From an uncultured Clostridia bacterium (lineage in GTDB: Bacteria; Bacillota; Clostridia; Christensenellales; Borkfalkiaceae), in the NCBI GenBank assembly GCA_947629725.1, contig CANREU010000009.1:1-19276 (forward strand): 19,276 nucleotides of DNA, in the 5' to 3' direction. Below, in pieces: positions 14,351 to 19,276 of the stretch. The position numbers and the translations under genes were made by a program. Below the pieces are notes generated by a model, which saw only the letters and a list, made by a program, of their open reading frames with translations, made no database searches and was not told the DNA's origin. Positions within the stretch are counted from its first letter, which is position 1. Each line of letters begins with the position of its first letter.

Positions 14351-17300
14351 TCAGTCGGCTGTGGGATAGGCAATGTTGCTGATCTGCAAGTAGATCTTCT
14401 CACCGCCGAGGCCGATATAGTATTCGTCAAACGCAAATTTCTCGCCTTTTGCCGTAAGCGTGAATACCGTCGTTCTCGTCATGTCGCCCTTCTCGTACTT
14501 CGCAGTGATCGTGATCGTGTTCGCCGTCGCCCAATCGTAGGTGAGGGTGAAGGCAACGCCGCCCTCTTTCATTGCAGTTAAGAATGCGGTATCGCCATCC
14601 CCTGCCTGACCGCCATAGTTCCCGTCTGCGCCTGCAATGCCGGGGGCGGAGGTATTCGTGTAGCCTTCCCAATCGTTGCGATGACCGCTATTGATGTCGC
14701 CGATCCAACCATCGAGGCGGAAGAGACTGAAATTATACTTCCCGCTCATGATATAAGCGATCGGGACATGATAGCCGTTTGTTCCGGGGGTTTGGATCGT
14801 ACCCGTAAGAACGATCTTTTCGCCTTGCTTGAAGGACTTGCCACACCAAGCGGGGTTGCTTGCCGTAAAATTAAGATTGAACGCCGCGTCGCCGATGGTG
14901 GGATCGGTCTGATTTTCGCTCGGCGTGGGCTTCGCGGCGCCTATAGAAACGGCCTCTTGATCCTTTGTAATGCTCGTGATTTTAGCCTGCGCTTTTTCGG
15001 CAGCAAAGCCGATGCTGTACTCGTCTTTCAACGTGTGCCCCGCGCTCGCCACGATTGTGTAGTAGGAGTCGCCATACCCCGTTTCTGCGCCGGCGGTCGC
15101 CGTGAACTTCATGTAGACCAAGATAACGGTTTCATCCGTCCAGTCGATGTCGATCGAGAACGTGCCGTTCAACGCATTGATGAACTTCTCTCCAAAGTCG
15201 TTTACGGTGCTGTTCTTGGTGAATACCCAATTTTCGGCAGCTCCCCAATTCGCACCGAGAACATCATTGCTCCAAGTGCTATCCGCGATGAACCGATCCG
15301 CACGGAAGAAGCCGTGGCGTTCAAGTCCGCTCCAAATATAGGTGAGAATGCTCTTGAAAAGCTGATCGCCTCCCACATTTGCCGCCGCGCTCGTCTGCGT
15401 TCCGGAATAGGTGTAATGATAACCTTTCTCGATCTTGCCCGTCCACTGCACACCCGTGCCGCCTTTGCCGTCGGGGTTGGGCGCACCGGAGGTGTTGCCG
15501 TCCGCGCCGATCGTAATGGGCGCTTCGGGGCTCGCGGTCTGGACATCGGAAGGAAGGCTCTCGACCTGCGTCCACTTGGCGTAGACATTGATCTCGTGGT
15601 CGGTGTTGTGATCGGAGGGCACGAAGGTCGTATCATACGGGGTCTCGCCGCCATCGGTGGCGACATACCAGCCGTCGAAGGTGTAGTACTTCTTCGCGAT
15701 CGCCGCGAGGATGTGTTCGGCGTCGTCGGTGATCGCGGCCTCGTCGGCGCACGTATAGGTCAACGTGCCCGCGGGCTCGCCGTCGTACCGGTCCTTATCC
15801 TGCCAGAACTTCACGGTGTAGGTAGGGTCCTCCTCGGGCTCTACGGGCGTGGGGTTGTCGATCTCGGCATAGATCTTGAGCACTTCGTCGGGAAGTGCGC
15901 TGTATTCGCCTTCGCCGAACAAAATATTCAACGTGACCCAGCCGTCAACAGCCAAATCGGACAAATCGGTCTTTTCGGTGCCGCCGCCCATATAGTCGGG
16001 CAATTTTTGATAGCAATACCAACCCGTAATGGACTTATCGCTGTTGACGGTGAACGGGTTTTCGGTGGGAACTTTCAACGTCCATTCATCCGGCGAATCC
16101 TCAAACGAGGAAAGCGTGCCGCGGAGCCATGTGGCTGTCTTCGGAACTTCGTATTCCTCCGCATTCTCGATCTCGCCCGCATAGAGGATGACGGTGGGAT
16201 ATTTGGAGATGTCGGGCGCAACATAGGTGTCGATACTTGCCGTGACCTCGGCGTCGTCCGTGGGAAGCCATGTCTCGAAGTTGACGGACTCGCCGCCGAC
16301 GAGCCAGCCCAAGAAAGTATCCAAATCAAGATCGAGTTTCGCGTTGATCTCGTCGTCGGTGGGGAGCGTCTTGCCTGCGAGGGTCTCGCCGGGGTTGATC
16401 GTGATCTCCTTGACCGTTTGGTCCTTCACCTTGAAGGTGATGGTGAACTGCTCTTTCTCCGTCCAAACGGCGGTGAGAGTTATATTGCCCGTCACGTGCT
16501 CGATCGCGCTGCCCGCTACATACTTCGCGCTATAGCTATCATCGATCTTTTGTTCCCAGCACACAAAGTGGTGACCTTCCCATACGGGCGCGTCCTTCAC
16601 CGTGTAGGATTCAAATTCAAGCGCTTTTTCGGGAGAGTAGAGCTGCGTCGAACCCGCATAGCCCTCGCCGAAATTGTAGGTGATCGTAAATTCTTCCTTC
16701 CACTGTGCAACCATGTGGACCGCTTGGCCGGGCATGGTGAGGGTAGAGGAAAGCGTATAGTTCTCGCTCGTCTTGCCCGTAATATCATGGAAGAAGAGGT
16801 AGGTGCTGCCGCTGTTATTGCCGAGCAAGCCATCCCAGCTGCCCTCGGCCGGATCTTCAGAGTCCTGATTATGAATGAAAAGTTTTGCGAGCCAACCGTC
16901 GAACACGTAGCCTTCGAGCGTGGGGTCGGCGGGGATGGTGATGGACGCACCCTCCTCGTACTCCGCCGCCGCAGGGATGCCCTCGACGCCTTCGGCAGGC
17001 GTATAGCCCGCCATGCCCGCTTCCCAAGTGAGGTCATATTTCTCCGAGGGGGGGGTAGGCGTGGCGGCCGTCTTCCAGCAAGCGGTCGCGGTGACGTCGG
17101 TGCCCTGCAATTCGGCGCGGGCGCCTGCCTGATAGTGCACGCCCATGTAGTCCCAGTAATCGAACTCCTTCCCTTCGGGCGCGGTGAAAGAGCATGCGGG
17201 GAACACGAAGGTCGCGTTGGCGTAGTCCTCGCCCGAAACGCCCTTGATGGACTCGCCGTCCGTCTGGGTGGGGTTCTCCGCCGCATCCTGCAAGGTCACC

Positions 17301-18202
17301 TTGTGGGTGATGGCGTCGAGCTCCGCCTGCGTGAGCCAATGGGCGGTGAGAGTGGTCACATTTTCTACAGCGTAGTCGTCGAGATCGCGAAGATCTGCGT
17401 ATGCAGTCGCTGCATAATTATGCACTTCGTCGTCGGCGCCGACCGTCCAATAACCGAACACTTTGCCGCTCGGAGCGGTGAAGTTGCTCTCGGGAAGGAG
17501 GACCCAGCTATCGGAACCGAAGTGCTCGGTGGGGGTCGCTTCCGCGGTCTGCGAGCCGCTGCCTTCGCCCGCGTTATAGGCAAGGGTGAGCTTCGTTCCC
17601 TCCGTGAGGATGGCATAGAGATCGGTGCTCTCCGTAGGGATCCAAGTCGCGTCGATGGCGGTGCCGCCGTTGGTCGCCGACCAGCCCGAAAGCGCCTTCC
17701 CGTAGGGGATGGCCTCGGCGAGAATATCGCTCGATTCGGCGGTGGGAAGGGTGCCGATCGCGTCCCCCGCCTCAACCGAAATCGTGAGAGCGGTGAGGAT
17801 CGTGGGCTCGTTTCCGCCTACCCCGTCCTCATCAATGAGGAAACGGATGGTATAATTATCGGCAATGTTGCTCCAATTCGCGGTGAAAGTGACGTTCTTC
17901 GCGGGCATCGTGTAGGTCGCGCCCGAAAGATAGTCGGCCGCGCCGTCGTTCCAGCCCGCAAAGGAATGGTCCGCCTTCTCAAGGGTGCCCTGCCCGGCGA
18001 CGGTGAACGTCTCACCCGCCTTGTGGGACGGCTCCGTGGGAGCAGTGCCCGTTGCCCCGTCGCCGCCGACATACGTCACCGTGTACGTCTTGTCCGCGGG
18101 GTTGGGATCGGGCTCTTTGTCGTCGCGGCATGCCGCCGCCACGCCCGCCGTGAGACAGACGAGGAGGAGCGCCGTGAGGATCTGCCAGAAATGTTTTTTC
18201 AT
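14351..18202 (-). CDS. Large lipoprotein with nine InlB-type repeats and duplicated C-domain
   Basis: 1283 residues. The signal sequence 'MKKHFWQILTALLLVCLTAG' runs to 'VAAAC', so Cys25 is a probable lipidation site; no LPXTG motif is present. Nine modules of about 75-115 residues follow (about 39-880), each starting with a 'YTVTYxGG'-like strand and carrying a W turn (W84, W174, W252, W350, W437, W549, W633, W728, W845), typical of Listeria-Bacteroides / InlB B-type repeats. The modules are quite diverged from each other. The C-terminus (about 905-1080 and 1103-1278) is two copies of one unnamed beta-rich domain: 'FRADRFIAD' matches 'FRLDGWIGD', and 'DEYSIGFAAEK' matches 'DEYYIGLGGEK'. It is likely surface-displayed; the C-domains might bind glycan or protein, which is inference. 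ATG 18202 has GGGGAG eight bases upstream and was preferred over an upstream in-frame ATG. Confidence 0.9.
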   Translation of the reverse strand: MKKHFWQILTALLLVCLTAGVAAACRDDKEPDPNPADKTYTVTYVGGDGATGTAPTEPSHKAGETFTVAGQGTLEKADHSFAGWNDGAADYLSGATYTMPAKNVTFTANWSNIADNYTIRFLIDEDGVGGNEPTILTALTISVEAGDAIGTLPTAESSDILAEAIPYGKALSGWSATNGGTAIDATWIPTESTDLYAILTEGTKLTLAYNAGEGSGSQTAEATPTEHFGSDSWVLLPESNFTAPSGKVFGYWTVGADDEVHNYAATAYADLRDLDDYAVENVTTLTAHWLTQAELDAITHKVTLQDAAENPTQTDGESIKGVSGEDYANATFVFPACSFTAPEGKEFDYWDYMGVHYQAGARAELQGTDVTATACWKTAATPTPPSEKYDLTWEAGMAGYTPAEGVEGIPAAAEYEEGASITIPADPTLEGYVFDGWLAKLFIHNQDSEDPAEGSWDGLLGNNSGSTYLFFHDITGKTSENYTLSSTLTMPGQAVHMVAQWKEEFTITYNFGEGYAGSTQLYSPEKALEFESYTVKDAPVWEGHHFVCWEQKIDDSYSAKYVAGSAIEHVTGNITLTAVWTEKEQFTITFKVKDQTVKEITINPGETLAGKTLPTDDEINAKLDLDLDTFLGWLVGGESVNFETWLPTDDAEVTASIDTYVAPDISKYPTVILYAGEIENAEEYEVPKTATWLRGTLSSFEDSPDEWTLKVPTENPFTVNSDKSITGWYCYQKLPDYMGGGTEKTDLSDLAVDGWVTLNILFGEGEYSALPDEVLKIYAEIDNPTPVEPEEDPTYTVKFWQDKDRYDGEPAGTLTYTCADEAAITDDAEHILAAIAKKYYTFDGWYVATDGGETPYDTTFVPSDHNTDHEINVYAKWTQVESLPSDVQTASPEAPITIGADGNTSGAPNPDGKGGTGVQWTGKIEKGYHYTYSGTQTSAAANVGGDQLFKSILTYIWSGLERHGFFRADRFIADSTWSNDVLGANWGAAENWVFTKNSTVNDFGEKFINALNGTFSIDIDWTDETVILVYMKFTATAGAETGYGDSYYTIVASAGHTLKDEYSIGFAAEKAQAKITSITKDQEAVSIGAAKPTPSENQTDPTIGDAAFNLNFTASNPAWCGKSFKQGEKIVLTGTIQTPGTNGYHVPIAYIMSGKYNFSLFRLDGWIGDINSGHRNDWEGYTNTSAPGIAGADGNYGGQAGDGDTAFLTAMKEGGVAFTLTYDWATANTITITAKYEKGDMTRTTVFTLTAKGEKFAFDEYYIGLGGEKIYLQISNIAYPTAD

Positions 18203-18252
18203 AAAAACAACTCCCCTAATAATATTATACGCATAAACTCGCGTACACCTGT

Positions 18253-18281
18253 ATTGTATCATAGTACGCGCGCGACGTCAA
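18253..18281 (-). promoter_or_regulatory. Sigma-A promoter of the lipoprotein gene
   Basis: Reverse strand: TTGACG (18281-18276), 17-bp spacer, TACAAT (18258-18253); predicted start near 18246, about 44 bases before the ATG. The in-frame ATG at 18262 lies upstream of this start, which supports the 18202 start. A further TATAAT at 18229-18224 lacks a -35. Confidence 0.7.
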
Positions 18282-18441
18282 TTGAAAAACGTGTTTTTTA
18301 TGTGAAATTTTTCGGTTTTGGCAGAAATAATCGGATTTTTCGGGGTTTTTCGAGGATTTTGGGGGAGGCGGGCTTTCGCAGCCCTGCTCTGCGAAGCAAA
18401 AAAGGCCTACCCTTTTTCAAAGGGGGCAGGTCTTGCCCCCC

Positions 18442-18480
18442 GCACCCCTACCCCTCGCCCCCCCAAAGGAGGGCGAGGGC
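18442..18480. repeat. C/G-rich palindrome 'CTCGCCCCCC', copy 2
   Basis: Close copy of 14213-14250 with loop AAA and one changed arm base. Confidence 0.85.
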
Positions 18481-18512
18481 TGGTTTTCCCTCATTCCGAA
18501 CGGAGCCTACTT

Positions 18513-18587
18513 ACGTCATTCCGAACGAATGTGAGGAATCTCATCATGCGGACATGTTTCGACTACGCTCAACATGACGTGTTTTAT
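18513..18587. repeat. Composite 'ACGTCATTCCGA' plus 'CATGTTTCGACT' repeat, copy 2
   Basis: Near-copy of 14132-14203, ending in the same CAACATGACGTGTTTTAT. Confidence 0.85.
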
Positions 18588-18589
18588 GG

Positions 18590-18638
18590 CACCCCTCACC
18601 CTACCCTCCCCCCCTCAAGTATAAGGGGGGAGGCAAGA
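18590..18638. repeat. C/G-rich palindrome with 'AAGTATAA' loop, copy 2
   Basis: Near-copy of 6938-6982 with a few extra bases in the C tract. Confidence 0.85.
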
Positions 18639-18645
18639 GGAGAGG

Positions 18646-18695
18646 CGCCGCCCCACCCCCCTACCCCCCCCTCCCACGGAGGGGGCAGGTCTTGC
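18646..18695. repeat. C/G-rich palindrome 'CTCCCACGGAG', copy 3
   Basis: Near-copy of 13704-13751, including its flanks, with two extra C. Confidence 0.85.
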
Positions 18696-18772
18696 CCCCA
18701 CTCCTACCCATCGCCCGCGGAGGGGGCGTTTCTCCACGCATGTGCGCGCGAGGCATAATAATATGTAAACAA

Positions 18773-18797
18773 AAAAGCCGCACATGGGGCGGCTTTT
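18773..18797 (-). terminator. Terminator of clpX
   Basis: A 9-bp stem (AAAAGCCGC, 18773-18781, with GCGGCTTTT, 18789-18797) and 7-nt loop. On the reverse strand it is followed by further T. It lies about 30 bases after the clpX stop at 18828. Confidence 0.82.
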
Positions 18798-18827
18798 CGT
18801 CTCTTTTTTATACATGGGGTCGGAAAA

Positions 18828-19276
18828 TCACGCCGACTGCTTAAACACGAGCTTGGGCTTCGCGCCCTTCTCCACGCACTCCCGCGTGATGATCACTTCC
18901 TCCACGTTCTTCTGGGAGGGGATGTCGAACATCACGTCCGTCATGAGTCCCTCGATGATCGTGCGGAGACCGCGCGCGCCCGTCTTCAACCTTATGGCGG
19001 TGTTCGCGATCTCGCGGACCGCGCCGTCTTCCACCGTGAGTTTCACGCCGTCGAGCCCCACGAGCTTCTGATACTGCTTGATGATGGCGTTCTTGGGCTG
19101 CGTGAGGATGGAGACGAGGGCGTCTTCGTCGAGCGCCTGCAGGGCGACCACGATGGGAACGCGCCCCACGAACTCGGGAATGAGCCCGAATTTGGTGAGA
19201 TCCTGCGGCTTCACGTCGTCGAGAAGGGTGTAGTCCACCTCGTTCTCGCCGAGCTTTACTTTCCCGCCGAAGCCGA
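18828..19276 (-). CDS. clpX: ClpX, C-terminal part (cut by window edge)
   Basis: AAA+ unfoldase that feeds substrates to ClpP. The reverse-strand frame is open to the right edge; 149 residues are visible. They begin 'GFGGKVKLGENEVDYTLLDD', matching the GFGA-type segment, then 'PQDLTKFGLIPEFVGRVPIV', 'LDEDALVSILTQPKNAIIKQ', and the sensor-2 region 'KTGARGLRTIIEGLM', all close to ClpX. The C-terminus 'ECVEKGAKPKLVFKQSA' is normal for the family. The zinc-binding domain, Walker motifs and pore loops lie outside the window. It ends just before a terminator, with no gene downstream on its strand until the lipoprotein, so it is the last gene of its operon. Confidence 0.95.
   Translation of the reverse strand, partial: GFGGKVKLGENEVDYTLLDDVKPQDLTKFGLIPEFVGRVPIVVALQALDEDALVSILTQPKNAIIKQYQKLVGLDGVKLTVEDGAVREIANTAIRLKTGARGLRTIIEGLMTDVMFDIPSQKNVEEVIITRECVEKGAKPKLVFKQSA

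Larger units (their letters stand above)
18282..18770. other. Intergenic repeats between lipoprotein and clpX, no gene
   Basis: The first about 80 bp are A/T-rich, then an imperfect hairpin 'GCTTTCGCAG...CTGCGAAGC' (18372-18396). From about 18408 the same repeat families as in the other two regions follow, in the order C/G-rich palindromes, 'GTCATTCCGA' composite, more palindromes. No open frame has a supported start. Confidence 0.75.

Noticed and set aside
14681..18577. A 1298-codon plus-strand open frame antisense to the lipoprotein
   Set aside because: No ribosome site or domain. Its composition mirrors the opposite strand, which has a signal peptide, repeats, promoter and terminator.

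Overview
The window reads as chromosomal DNA of a G+C-rich Gram-positive bacterium of the Bacillota (Clostridia-like). The grounds are strong Shine-Dalgarno sites, sigma-A promoters with 17-bp spacers, a SigB/SigF-family sigma factor with its partner-switching genes, an MsmK-type ABC ATPase, a DUF3343 protein, a CdaR/PucR-type regulator and a lipoprotein with Listeria-Bacteroides (InlB B-type) repeats. The style resembles uncultured gut Clostridia such as Christensenellales, but that placement is only an impression. No tRNA, rRNA, CRISPR array, transposase or phage gene was seen.

Layout. 1-2309: 5' part of endonuclease III (nth, runs off the left edge), a DUF3343 putative Se/S carrier, a divergent cysteine desulfurase-like enzyme and two small unknown genes. 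2292-4653: a CdaR/PucR-type regulator and an S41 membrane-anchored protease in one tight operon, with a good promoter. 4754-6647: a large polytopic membrane protein with a consensus sigma-A promoter and a strong terminator. 7062-8909: a four-gene STAS / HATPase / sigma factor / HATPase operon, all overlapping or 1 bp apart, ended by a terminator and preceded by a SigB-like promoter. 8916-11811: a heavy-metal exporter with a His-rich loop, a degenerate iron-dehydrogenase (AraM/EgsA)-like protein and a HAD-IIA phosphatase, apparently one operon from a TTGACA/TATCAT promoter. 11834-13412: an MsmK-like ATPase with an unusual charged tail. 14295-18281: a 1283-residue secreted lipoprotein. 18773-19276: the 3' part of clpX (runs off the right edge).

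Three intergenic regions (about 6650-7060, 13415-14290, 18360-18765) hold no credible genes. They are tiled with the same small families of palindromic, C/G-rich and 'GTCAT...' repeats, some in exact or near-exact copies in two or three of the regions.

The most interesting points are: the sigma-factor operon with two separate GHKL-type proteins that have lost different ATP-site motifs, and its SigB-like autoregulatory promoter; the AraM-like/AraL-like pair in which the dehydrogenase seems to have lost its metal site; the tandemly duplicated C-terminal domain of the lipoprotein; and the mosaic repeat families.
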